Assembly (NCBI GenBank): GCA_032718475.1
Contig: JAUCBJ010003471.1
Coordinates: 1-64,000 of the forward strand
From: Nemertoderma westbladi
Taxonomy: Eukaryota > Xenacoelomorpha > Nemertodermatida > Nemertodermatidae
Reading direction: 5' to 3'
DNA: 64,000 nucleotides
Shown one piece after another: positions 21,612 through 33,140 of this stretch. A program made the translations under genes and the position numbers. Position 1 is the first letter of the stretch. Every line of letters starts with the position of its first letter. The notes below the pieces were generated by a model. That model made no database searches. It had not been told where the DNA came from and saw nothing but the letters and a program-made list of their open reading frames with translations.

Positions 21612-22333
21612 TGCTATATATTTATTTTCGTTGTTCTAAATAATTCGCTACTCAGATATATCAAGATCAAGTAGTTCTAGAACTACTTCTATAAATTAGA
21701 AAACGCCTTGTTGCGTTGTAGCAAGTTACTGTATTATCGTTTTAAGAACAATAATTATTGTTTCTTTGGTGATTCAACAGAACCGCTTTTAAGTAACACA
21801 AGACTACCGCCTACTTCTACTGGTGTGGTATAGCGCTACTGTTATGTCTTACTGAGTTCATAATTACGATTTTGATTTTGGTTTAGTTTCTTTAGGGTTG
21901 GTTGGTCAGGTCAGACTAGGTTATAATTTTACCATGCATATCCTATTAATTCACAAGAGCAGTTTTGTGCAGCTTCTTTCAACGTCTTTTGGATATATAT
22001 ATTCAATTATTTATGCGTAGGCCCTATCCACTAGGAATATGTGCACGCCTATTTAATACAACAGTTAGTGAAACCTCCTGATCAATAAATATTTCAGTAT
22101 TCAGTTACCAAAATATTTACCAAACCGTGTTTCCTTATTGATCACCTTTTTTTTTATAACTCGTAAGTCTAATTTATTCACATAGATAATGAAACGTTAA
22201 TGTTAAACAATACCCACCACCAGCTGACGTTACTAGGCAACCAATGTAGGAGGGCAATTTAAAATGAAATCCTTTACCCGCCCCCAACACAGAAACAGTC
22301 TCTACGGTGTATGGAGCATACTACTGTATTTAC
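21612..22333. other. Upstream flank of GPCR copy 2, then unique DNA
   Basis: Up to about 21955 the sequence parallels the flank of copy 1; afterwards it is unique and AT-rich. No further gene was recognised. Confidence 0.5.
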
Positions 22334-22458
22334 CCCACCCTACCGAACTGCGCCAACACCCCAGGGTCTGAGTCCGCGTTAGCCAACCGGATCGATGAGT
22401 CGGTGAGGCCTCCCGCACCGGTATTGATCACCTTGTATTTCTCAAAATCCCATAGAAA
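22334..22458 (-). pseudogene. Transposon ORF tail remnant
   Basis: The minus strand translates as GGLTDSSIRLANADSDPG and stops at 22330-22332. This matches the tail ADTSIVLANADSEPG seen at 11.0 kb and ADTSIILSNADSRG at 40.85 kb. It is read as the very end of the same mobile-element ORF rather than an exon of a host gene. Nothing convincing precedes it upstream. Confidence 0.45.
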
Positions 22459-23507
22459 CTATATTCTCTCCGACTGCTCTGAGTTTGTGAAACCTTCTCA
22501 AATACTGTATATACCCTAACCTCTTTACTTTATCGTTAAACTCGTGTTTAAGACACTTTTAACCTACTAACTATAATAGTTACTGCGTTTGAGATTAATA
22601 GCAATAACGATTCAAATATAACATATATTTAGATTTCCGAACCATTCTATTACTTTTTTACTGATATTTAAAACATCTTGAGTTGCGACAATTCAACAAC
22701 AATCTAATAAGGGTGACCTAGATATATTTGACTATATGTTACCCAAGTTGTTATCTATTTTCAATAGCCCATAATTTTTTTGAAGCGATTATCACGCTAC
22801 CAACTTGTATCGGTGATACAAAAATTGAAGTATAACTTTATTTTCAATAAAATATATTCAACAAGCAACCAACATAGATATACAATATTGCAAATTAGAC
22901 AAGTACTAGATACATAAATCTTGATATAAATTGGATATTGTTATGAAATCCTAAAAAAAATACTATCAATCAATAGGCTTACCACCAAACTATCTAATCC
23001 ATATCAAAATGAAGACTTTTTCCGTTAGGCTGTTTTTTTTAAGTTTTTGCTTTAGTTGGTACATATTTATTAAAACTGTCAATGACGTCAGAAATCTAGC
23101 CCTGCGAAAAGGGCCATTTAGTTCGCTTTAGGTACAAGAAAACCGCAATAAATAACGTAACTGCAGATTCGTAGCGAGTATAGATAATAAACAACGAATC
23201 TGCTTTATATTCGTACAAATATTTTAAGTATTTTAATTTATATACTTTTTTTAAAATAGATTAGATAAGCTTACACTAGGCGATAAGTCTAGGTACAGCA
23301 GGTTATGGGGGAACGCCTAGCGCTGATGGTTGCGAGTCATTTAGTTTCGCGTTCAATTGAACCTTTGTGGTGAGTACCAATTTCTGATTGAGTTCAATAT
23401 TTATCAAATAAAATGAGTCGCTATAATTGAGTTGGTACTCGCGGTGTCGAATACGTTGAATCAGTTATAGTATCCAAGGTAACATCAAGGGCTTCATTGC
23501 ATTCGAT
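22459..23507. other. AT-rich DNA downstream of CSTF3
   Basis: No gene seen. The CSTF3 3' UTR should start at 23507 and run toward lower coordinates; no canonical AATAAA on the minus strand is close, but an ATTAAA (TTTAAT on plus) lies near 23230. Confidence 0.4.
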
Positions 23508-26500
23508 TTAGCGTATTTTCTTTTGTTGTCGACTTCGATATATATCGTTGGATGGAGGAACGAAACTGCAGAAAAATGGCGAATTATAACAAAACGAAGA
23601 TGAGAAAAGTTCATAAAGTGATGATAAATTGTACAAATAATATTATACAAGTAACCCAACCCACAAGGTGGCCATTGTAACTAACTGGCAACCTAAATCG
23701 ATCCCAGTACCAAAAACTACTTTACATGGATGATATGATTTTTAAGAAACAAGAAATAGTTACAAACCTGAGGTTCTCTTCATCTGATTGGCTGCCCATC
23801 TCGTCCAATCCGCGTTTTATTCTATCTCCGTCAGGGCCGTTATCTAACCCCGAACTCGAGTAGGTCGTCTTTAGCTTTACGACTTTATTCGCCGCTTGTA
23901 GGTTATACGTTTCAGGAACGACTAACGAATAAAATAAAACGAATACTAAAATCAGGTAGTTAAACGGTCATCATTGAAACATCAGTCACGTCTTCATATG
24001 AGTCGCACTTCGCAGTTCGCACTAACAACAGAGTCTTTAATTTAGTTCGTTTCTCTGGCGAAGTTTGTGCCTAAAGGAGGTCAATGTATTTATTCTGAGA
24101 CATTCGAGATGTTATTAAACCTTTTGGTAGGGGGCGCTGAAATATGGCTAACCAGAGAAAAGTCTGAATATGAATAATACATAGGCATAAAATGCAATAT
24201 AAATGATAATAACGAACTCTATTCTGGCCTGGGGAACTACAGTATGTAATTACGAGTTTTTAACGGTTTCTGTTAGGTATTTAACGATGTTGTCTATAAA
24301 TTTGAGTACCGGTATGTTATATTTCAATTATTGATAACTTGTTAGAATTTAATTATTGGTAATAATAATACGAACCTTCGGTGACGTTTAGGTTTGCGAT
24401 GGCGGCCATTAGAGTTTCAACAACAACGAAAGGGCCGGTGAATGAGTCCGGAGGAGGTAGACGCCGGAGGACTCTGTAGGCCTCTTCCGGGTACGGGAAG
24501 ATGCCACCGGGTACAGAGTGGAAACCGGGGGCTGTAAGGAGAGATAAAGATGAGTTGTGGGTATCTAGAATGATGAGAAACTAATTACAGCTATCTAATT
24601 GGTCATTAGTAGTAGCAGTAGTACTGTAGTCACTTACGGACATTCTTCATTGGCTTGTAAGGGACCATTTGGTTAACATCCGGAGTGGGAAATCGAGGTC
24701 CCTCAAATTCCAGTTGTCCCCCACTAGATGGCGCCCATAATCTACTCCCAACGTTAGTGTTCCTCACATCCTAGAGTAAAGTAACAACGTATTTGGCGAT
24801 ACGAAAAGTCAGGTAGTTCGTGTATAAAAAGTCAGGTAGTTCGTGTATAAAAAGTCAGGTAGTTCGTGTATAAAAAGTCAGGTAGTTCGTGTATAAAAAG
24901 TCAGGTAGTTCGTGTATAAAAAGTCAGGTAGTTCGTGTATAAAAAGTCAGGTAGTTCGTGTATAAAAAGTCAGGTAGTTCGTGTATAAAAAGTCAGGTAG
25001 TTCGTGTATAAAAAGTCAGGTAGTTCGTGTATAAAAAGTCAGGTAGTTCGTGTATAAAAAGTCAGGTAGTTCGTGTATAAAAAGTCAGGTAGTTCGTGTA
25101 TAAAAAGTCAGATAGTTCGTGTATAAAAAGTCAGGTAGTTCGTGTATAAAAAGTCAGGTAGTTCGTGTATAAAAAGTCAGGTAGTTCGTGTATAAAAAGT
25201 CAGGTAGTTCGTGTATAAAAAGTCAGGTAATTCGTGTATAAAAAGTCAGATAGTTCGTGTATAAAAAGTCAGGTAGTCTATGACATCATCTGTTTTATGA
25301 ACCTTCATGGTTTGAATAAATATAATAATAAAATGTATAAAATCAGGTAGTCGATATATAAAGTCAGGTTGTCGATGTATAAAGTAACGTAGTCGGTGTA
25401 TAAAGCAACGTAGACGACGAATAAAGTCAGGCAGTCTATGTATAAAGTAACGCAGTAGGTGTATAAAGTAACGCAGTAGGTGTATAAAGTAATAGTCGAA
25501 ATACAAACAGTACGAATTAATGCTCTATCCTTACATCTAAAATATATACAGCGTTAACGAGTCGTGGCCAGCTGATGACTAGGTTGCATCACCGCTCGGA
25601 CCCGCAGCTCAACTCCACTTCCACCATCCACAGTCATGTAAATCCTTAATTAATATGAGTTATTGAGACCAGTGAGCAGACGCCTCAGTCTTATCAGACC
25701 AGCAGCCATAGAACATAATCACACAGAGCATGTTGACCTGACCTACTCAGGTATAACGCCCTACTCCCCTTAGCTAGAAACTAAATAAACGTTATTCTTA
25801 AGAGAATAACGTTGCTTATGCAACCGAATGTTGGGGGTTATGTACAACCTTACCTTGTATCCGAGGTAACGTAATTCCTGTAAGGGTAGCGGGTACAGAT
25901 CCATGTACTTGTATCGGTCGATCAGTAACAATGTATCCTTCCCATCGTACTCCTAGTAAAGTAAAAAAACAAATAATAGAAAAAAACCACGGCGCTAGTG
26001 TAACTCCAAGCCAAGGTACATCGGAGTAACACTCTGGTATACATTTTCACCATATTGTAAATAAATTAATCCCCACACATAATTTTACTACCAATCTCGT
26101 CGAATCCTATTTTCGCTTTGGCCAGTCTAAATAATTATTTTCCTCTGCAAACCTTTTTAATATTTCGTCTCGGCGAATTTACAAATTTAAAATTAAATTC
26201 GCCCTACTTCATATGACTTATTATAGAAACAAACCTCTTTGAATGATTCCTTTAATCTCTTCTCCACCTTTACGATGCTCGCCAAGTCGCCGCACATGCT
26301 CTCAAACTCAAGAAAACGGGCCCAAATCTCCCTGTAAGAAATAAATAAGAGTTATTATAGTCGACCGAGTCGGTAATATCAGGTAATAAATATAGTTGCC
26401 ATAGGCAACAACAAGAATAGCTGGGTTGAAGTTGAAGTTTTCATTTCATTTGAATTTTATTTTGAAATTTATACTTTTTGTGAACTGCTTTTTTGCTATA

Positions 26501-29215
26501 TTCAATTTTTTTTTCATTATTTATCACCTTTGTGACCTTAAATATCGACGAATTTAGAAATAATTTTAAACATATAGTGTCCGTCGGGGGGGGGGGGGGG
26601 GGGGGGGGGATAGGTTATCCCATCCACCCCCAGCATTTTACTCTACTTTGAGGTTGTCCGGAATCTTTTCCTTGTGTCCTTGTCCTCAGATTGAATTGAG
26701 ATGTTCAGTTGAATACTTTTAATGCTTTGTACATAATCTGTGTAGATGACAGGTCAAATTTGAAAGAAGGTAAATCTCTGATAAAAATTGTGGGACAAAG
26801 TTGTGGAGTAGTTGCTGAATTCTTGAAAGCAATCTTGAATGTGTTAGTTATTAAAGGTTGTAACCGCCCACCCACCCACCTCCAGACTTGTTATTCACTT
26901 TAATTTTGATTTCCGCAATGGAATTCCGGGGCTTGTCAGCTACCTCAGAAGTTTCTTCGAGTCTGACTTAATATAATTATTGTGAAAACAATAAAATAGG
27001 ACATGGGGTTAATATAATTGTAATTCCCCTATGCGATGCTAAATCATTAAAGGTTCCTTACAAAATTTCAACTTATCAGCTCTTTGCTGATACCCCAGAG
27101 ACGCTACAAAGACCCACCTTGCAGCTTTATAACCTCCTAGAAAGCAGTGGCCCTTCGGGCCACTGCTTTCTAGTTCACCATTCCAAACATGAATTAATTA
27201 ATTCACTTAACTTAACATAACAAAACGTCATATGATTGAGTGTTCTCTCAAACAAAAGGACTGATGCTCTTTTACTTTTCAGATATCTACACTACATACT
27301 ACGTACAACATATAAGGCTCAGGTTGTAGTAGATACGTGCCAAATATCACTTCCAAAGGATTACAAATTGTAAATATATGGAAGAAGGTTAAACTGTAGA
27401 ACTGCAGGTCGTTGCCTTCCTCGTAAACACAACCTACTGTATAGTTGATTTAGTTTAGTAGGTACTTTTAGATCGCTGCCAAGAATCAAAATTGGAGGAT
27501 TTCACTTTCAGACAATTCGTCCCCTAGTGGCGGACTGGAGAACTGCGGCCTGGTCAACGTCCTTCACAAAGATGTAGCCGTATGATGTACATAGTACAGT
27601 AGACCTTTGTCAATTACCAGCCTAAAAGCATTTTTAATAAATCAATGTGAGAATGTTTGCACTTTTCAAACATTTCACACCCTGGCAGTAGATTGGAGAA
27701 CTGCACACTGGTTATCGTCCTCCCCAAACACACAACCTATGGCCAAGTATACATTTCTCAAGTAAAAGCAAAAAAGCATTAGAAACAACGAAATGGGAAA
27801 AGGATTTCACTTGAGAGATTTCACCCTCTAGCGGCAGACTGAGAAATTGCAGATTGGTCAGAGTTCTCCACAAACACGCAGTCTAAGATGTAGTAGACCT
27901 CTGACAAGTATCAGCTTAAAAGAATAATAAACATCGAAATGGGAGAAGGTTTTCACGTTCAGACATTTCGCCCCCTAGCGGCCGAATAGAGAACTGCAGG
28001 TTGTTCGGCGTCCTCTCCAGACACACACCCTATGGTATAATACACATCTGCCAAGTATCAGCAAAAAAGCATTATAAACAATGAAATGCATGAAGGTTTT
28101 CACTTTCAGACATTGCGCCCCCTAGCGGCAGACAGAGCTATTGCAGATTGGTCAGAGTTCTCCACAAACACGCAGTCTATGATGTAGTAGACCTCTGCCA
28201 AGTATCAGCCTAAAAACATTATAAACATCGAAATGGGAGTTGGTTTTCACGTTCAGACATTTCGCCCCCTAGCGGCCGAATAGAGAACTGCAGGTTGTTC
28301 GGCGTCCTCTCCAGACACACACCCTATGGTATAATACACATCTGCCAAGTGTCAGCCTAAAAGCATTATTAATAACGAAATGGGATAAGGTTTTCACTTT
28401 CAGACATTTGCGCCCCCTAGCGGCAGACAGAGGAATTGCAGATTGGCCAGAGTTCTCCACATACACGCAGTCTATGGTGTAGTAGACCTCTGCCAAGTAT
28501 CAGCAAAAACGCATTATAAACAACGAAATAGGATAAGGTTTTCACTTTCGGATATCTCTCCCCCTAGCGGCAGACTGTGGAATTGCAGATTGGCCAGCAG
28601 TCCTCCGCAAACACGCAGCCTATGGTGTAGTAGACCTCTGCCACGTGTCAGCTAAAAGGCATTCAGAATCAACGAAATAGGATAAGGTTTTCACTTTCGG
28701 ACTGTCTCGCCCCCTAGCGGCAGACTGGAGAATTGCAGCTTGATCAGTGTCCTCCCAAACACATAGTCTATGGTCAGGAACATATCTGCAAAGTATCATT
28801 TAGAACAGATTGAGTCTGATCGTGCAACTTCTGTTTATAGAGTTTCCTGCCAGCTGACCAGTAATTTGGCCGAAAATGGTTATGGAATAATAGCCCAATT
28901 TGACCACAAATACGCATTTACACATAAATGATGCATAAAATTAGCCTCGAGATAACGATGTGTCACATCCATGTGCTCGGGGCAGTCTGCATCACGTAGA
29001 TGCAGCATAATAGTCGAGACCAAATGCGTAGAGTGACAGAATGAACTGCTAGGCCTACCGCACTACCGGTACCGAATTCACGAATTGTGCATTCACGCAA
29101 ACAAACGCGTAAAATAAGACTCGAGATAGCGACAGTGCACATGCTCGTGACGAGAGCTTTCGTTCGATGTATCGCGAGCTCCGATTGGTGCTTGTGTGTA
29201 GAAACGTATAGCTTG

Positions 29216-29256
<41 letters not shown>

Positions 29257-29257
29257 G

Positions 29258-29335
<78 letters not shown>

Positions 29336-32022
29336 AACACATGATATTTATATCTATAGATAGATAGGTCTAAAAGCTGCAAAATAATACACTTCTCCAA
29401 AATATTTTGGGTATCCCCATCGCCCTAGAGTGGATGCAAGGTGTACTAAATAACGTTCATGCAGCGAGCATAATGCTGAAATTAACGTGGGGATCGGCCC
29501 AGGGTTCTCTTATTTAGGATACTATTTTCATAATATTTTCTTAGGAACATGTTATTTGCTAATTTGGTTAGGTGGATATGATAACTAAGGTTCATAGAAA
29601 TATAATAAAATTTCTTTATGGATTATGTATATTGTTCCGTTTCCATGGTAATGTGTATAACGATAATTTACCATTATGAACTCTTGTTGGATATTATAGG
29701 CTACTATTTATATCATTTGCATCCTACATGCCTGGGTCCTCTCAATTGTCTCTAATAATTATTCACCGAAATTTAATATTCTGGAATGAAGAAACACTTT
29801 CATCATTTCAGTTTTGCTCTCTGATTATACAGTTTTGTTTATTGGCACATATTAACCTTTATAAATCTGATTCACAAATTACGATTCATAAAATAAAACG
29901 CCGGCAAAGTTATATTATTATTTAAACTGACAAACCGAATACAAATGGTGTTTTTTTTATAGAATTGGATATATAATTATTCATCACATTTATTATCATG
30001 GCAACGGGAATGTAAACAAATTAAATTGTTAAATATTTTGATAGTCTTTTATTCCCTTTAATCACCTAACAAATCTCATGAACATAATCTCTCGTCGTCT
30101 TGAAGTACAGGCGCGCAAAGTTTGAACTTTGCTCCCGGTTACCATGGCAACAACAAGATAAAAATTCCAGAAAGTCATTTTTTACATTTCTATGATCCTT
30201 AGCCATTATATACAACTAACCAAAATAGCATATTATAAGAAGTTTCTAAGGAAAATTATGAAACATCTGTTATTTAGTACACCTTGAGGGGATGACATCC
30301 ATTGTTTGCTTTGCTAAGTGAAACTGTTGTTTCAAACTTACAGTTGTCGTATTAACTTCATATAATTGAATAAATATAAAATGTATATTAATTTCGCAAT
30401 ATTTAAGAGAATAATAATAAAGCGTTCAGAACGCCGATAAGTTGACATAATGTAACAAAATTAAGTAGATTATTGTATAAAGAGGTTAGAGAGGTTAAAG
30501 AGGTATTATTCTGCATTAAAGACTTGTGTTTATGCAAACCTCCCTCGTTGCGCTCGCTCGAAACACACTCGGGTCAATAGGCTGAAAAATGCTACTTTTC
30601 ACACAATGATGTATTTAGACTTTCATCATTCTTCTTCAGTGGAATACGAAGTGAGGATGAGAATGTTAATAAGTTGGTGACAGGAACTTACTTCAAGCTC
30701 TAGCGCCTTGCAAATATATATAATATATTCTGATTAGACGTATCTACTAATCTTAACCAACTGCACCGGGATGGAATACTTTAAAATCGAAATTTGGAAC
30801 AGTTACAATTGTAACCTGGCTAGAATAATGTAAGGTAAATATTATAAAGTTGTTTTCTGTTGTCATGGTTATGTGCGAGTGAACACCATGCTGCAAAATT
30901 TGGATCCCCTTTAACGGTAATAATAACCTAAACCTGGACCAAGTACTTTTGCCACGAACGTTTACCTAAACTTACGATGCGACTTGACTACTCAGCTATT
31001 TCTAAACCAACCTCATACTTGGAACCTTAGCAAATTAAGCTTTTATCGTATTAATTAAAACGTTTCGGTGATCGATTGGATACTGAATACTGGGAGCATT
31101 CACAATAGTGGTTGGCGGCACGGGTCAAATAAGAGCAAAGGCTGTATACATTTCGCATTAGTGCCTACGCAATCCCAGCGGTACAATGGGAACCTCGTTA
31201 TAGCTTGGTGAGTAAAGAAACGTTTGGATAGTTATGGAGTGAGTGTTCATCCGTGGGAGTTAGTGTGCAGTGCACTCTCCCTGCCATATGGGCATCAGCA
31301 AAAGAGGAACTCTCGGGTTGCCTCCAGTGCGTTTTTTATTTTCGCAGTTAATTTCGCAGTGAATATAAATAACTAAGTGACGCTCTAAGGAAATTAACAT
31401 AGATTTTACATATGTACCTTTAAATACGTTTTTATAATATTAATCCATTAGACTTCGACATACGCTTAGACATTACTCTCAAATAAAAAACGAAATTTAC
31501 GTGTTCGATAATCGATCGAACGACTTATAATTAATAATAATATTACAGAAAGAACATATATTATTATTAGAATACATCTTATTATATTCACAATTATTTT
31601 CTAATGTTAAGTTTTTGCCTAAATTATGTATAAGAAAAAAAAAATATATGAACGGCCCGCTGTGTGGTACGTTCATCACCATGGGTCAATGACCTTGGAA
31701 GGTGAGTGACCTGTATTCATAAATTTTTTCGCAAATATTTAAAAATATTTACTTGGAAAAAAAATAATCGTGAATAAAACAAGAAGTGACGTCACCAAAA
31801 TACTCCCGTCTACGTAGCAGCCGAATGATGGGTAGAAGACCCCCGTTACCATGGTAAGAAATTCAGGTGACCAATGGGGTTAAAGCAACTAGGAGTGGAC
31901 TTCGTCTATCGCCATGGGAACACGTGGTTGACCAATGGGATGGATAACTCACCTAGTATCGTCTTTAATAAGATTACCGGAAGTAAGGACTCTCTCGAAC
32001 AGAACTCTCGTGTTGTTATCCT
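23508..32022 (-). CDS. CSTF3: Cleavage stimulation factor subunit 3 (CstF-77), C-terminal 7 exons
   Basis: Seven exons join in phase: 31953-32022, 26235-26331, 25854-25952, 24638-24770, 24376-24531, 23768-23921 and 23508-23565, all with GT-AG introns. They encode 254 residues plus a split first codon, corresponding to about the last third of CstF-77. Landmarks in order are [38 protein letters not shown] (end of the HAT repeats), [33 protein letters not shown] and [18 protein letters not shown] (the conserved region after the HAT domain, linked in the family to CstF-64 binding), and the terminal [14 protein letters not shown]. CstF-77 dimerises and bridges CstF-64 and CstF-50 in the pre-mRNA 3'-end cleavage complex. 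The first exon found starts in phase 2, so coding exons must precede it, but none was found up to 64 kb. The 24.77-25.85 kb intron contains a 23-bp minisatellite. Confidence 0.93.
24806..25278 (-). repeat. 23-bp array with branch-point-like CTGAC units in a CSTF3 intron
   Basis: About 20 near-perfect copies of a 23-bp unit. On the gene strand the unit reads TACACGAACTACCTGACTTT plus TTA. Every copy carries CTGAC, a match to the animal branch-point consensus, followed by a T run. The last copy before the exon places this CTGAC about 38 nt upstream of the AG used by the exon at 24638-24770. The array therefore starts inside, or immediately next to, the 3' splice-site region of that exon. Confidence 0.9.
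25279..25510 (-). repeat. Degenerate continuation of the 23-bp array
   Basis: Diverged copies of related 20-24-bp units (TATAAAGTAACGTAGTCGG and variants) follow a short unique spacer at about 25279-25335. The apparent open frame across them, rich in FIHRL repeats, is a by-product of the repeat. Confidence 0.7.
26586..26609. repeat. 24-base poly-G run in a CSTF3 intron
   Basis: An uninterrupted run of G on the plus strand, so C on the gene strand. Sequencing length error is likely at such runs. Confidence 0.9.
27137..27173. repeat. Perfect 17-bp-stem hairpin in a CSTF3 intron
   Basis: CTAGAAAGCAGTGGCCC is followed by the loop TTC and the exact reverse complement GGGCCACTGCTTTCTAG. It is far more stable than its AT-rich surroundings. 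It could be a miniature inverted-repeat relic or a structured RNA element of the intron; the sequence alone does not decide. Confidence 0.85.
27370..28800. repeat. Tandem array of about nine diverged 147-bp units
   Basis: The landmark CCCCTAGCGGC recurs near 27522, 27825, 27970, 28120, 28267, 28415, 28561 and 28711, with a weaker copy near 27680. Each is followed by AGA-TGCAG-TTGG, then a hydrophilic stretch ending in TGCCAAGTATCAGC and CATTATAAACAACGAAATGG. Neighbouring units differ at many positions, and alternating units look more alike (for example 27970 and 28267), suggesting an older two-unit period. It lies in the large CSTF3 intron. Confidence 0.85.
28900..29214. repeat. Two diverged copies of a short GC-richer segment
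   Basis: The segment around 28930-29050 and that around 29095-29215 share CTCGAGATA followed by CACATGCTCG/CATGTGCTCG. This looks like an old local duplication just before the CAGA microsatellite. No gene is apparent. Confidence 0.45.
29215..29338. repeat. (CAGA)n microsatellite
   Basis: About 30 CAGA units on the plus strand, with a few CAAA interruptions. The open frames rich in CLSV on the minus strand and RQTD on the plus strand arise only because a 4-bp repeat without stop codons is read in several frames. Confidence 0.95.
29339..31952. other. CSTF3 intron, no further features resolved
   Basis: AT-rich intron sequence between the CAGA microsatellite and the exon at 31953-32022. No exon-like segment or clear transposon border was identified on either strand. 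Confidence 0.5.
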
Positions 32023-32879
32023 CTGCGAAAACAAAAGTTAATTATAGTCAGCAACAATTATTTACCTAATTAATTTTTAAGAGGAAAATTTCTTAAATTA
32101 GTTTATTATTTCACTTTGTCGTAAACGATTATAAATTAAATAAACAAAATCAGTGACCATGGTATTTTAAGTAAAGCATAATATTTCAATAATCTAGTAA
32201 TATTGACGTAAAAATATGGCAAAACAAATTAAAAAGATGATAAAAAATTTGAAGTTAATTGTCATAATTTTAGATTGAGAGAGAAACAACTAGTATCTCT
32301 CTATCAATGAAATTTAATTAAAATAAAATAATTGCCTGAAAAAATAACGAATAACAAACAAATACACGTTGTATCAATAAACGCAGATGGATAATTTCAT
32401 CCGATTTGAGCAAGGTAAATAAACAGCCTTGCTCAAGAACAATAATACTTACCATTATTACCAATGTTGACAACTTACATATCAGATCGTCGGCGCACTT
32501 CATGATTTACAACCGCTCTATTTGCTGTAACTTACAAAACCTCTCAAGAACCATTTAGATACATTTAATTAATTAATCCTTTTCTCAATTAAAATTGTCG
32601 CTAGCGACAACAGCGTGTGCTTATAAAATAATTCAAAGAGTGAAGATTCTTCATAATTATGAAATTATTTGATTAACATCAGTTATGGAATGGAATTTAT
32701 ACGTGTTGTAATCATATAACTTATTATAATTTATAACTAAACAATAAGTTATTTTAGTTATTGTGTCGCTGAATATGAGTCAAATGAAATTTTAACCTTT
32801 CGCATCGCATCCGCATCGCATTCCCATCGCATCTCGTTTATTGTTTTGGCTAGTATTACATGCCACTGTAACCTGTTCC

Positions 32880-33140
32880 ACCTTGGTGTAGTGGTCGCAT
32901 TGAATTCACATCTCCCGTGGGTCGTGGGTTCGATCCTCACATGGGCCAGGGCAGTTTTCGTTTCGGCACGAATGCTTTAAAGGGACCAGCCAGGGCGCAT
33001 CTCTGCCTTGCATCCTTAAGTGGTAGCTAAATGAGTACTGGAGTTTCCTCTGGGGAGTAAAGTTCTGGGGGGACCGCACTGGAAATAAGTCGTCAGACTT
33101 TGTGCGTAATCCCTGGCCTAGCGGCCGAAGAAAATTTACT
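32880..33140 (+). repeat. tRNA-derived SINE
   Basis: TGGTGTAGTGG (A box, 32884-32894) and GGTTCGATCC (B box, 32927-32936) are spaced as in a tRNA gene. The T arm can pair (GTGGG with CTCAC). The acceptor stem cannot, and a roughly 190-bp unrelated body follows, so this is a SINE rather than a tRNA gene. It is followed by repeated CTTACTTTT-like sequence. Confidence 0.65.

Noticed and set aside
22334..22458. Exon of an ADF-homology (drebrin/coactosin-like) gene
   Set aside because: The G-GGL ... F-RV pattern looked similar at first, but the stretch LTDSSIRLANADSDPG matches two other copies in the window that belong to a mobile-element tail, and no further exons were found.
29055..29400. Long open frames rich in CLSV / RQTD
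   Set aside because: They are translations of the (CAGA)n microsatellite. A 4-bp repeat without stops is open in several frames; no protein is implied.
32440..32510. Possible upstream CSTF3 exon ending at a GTAAGT donor
   Set aside because: The translation in the required frame contains a stop, the phase does not fit the next exon, and the residues do not match CstF-77.
32880..32950. Functional tRNA gene
   Set aside because: A and B boxes and a T arm are present, but no acceptor stem can be formed and a SINE body follows.
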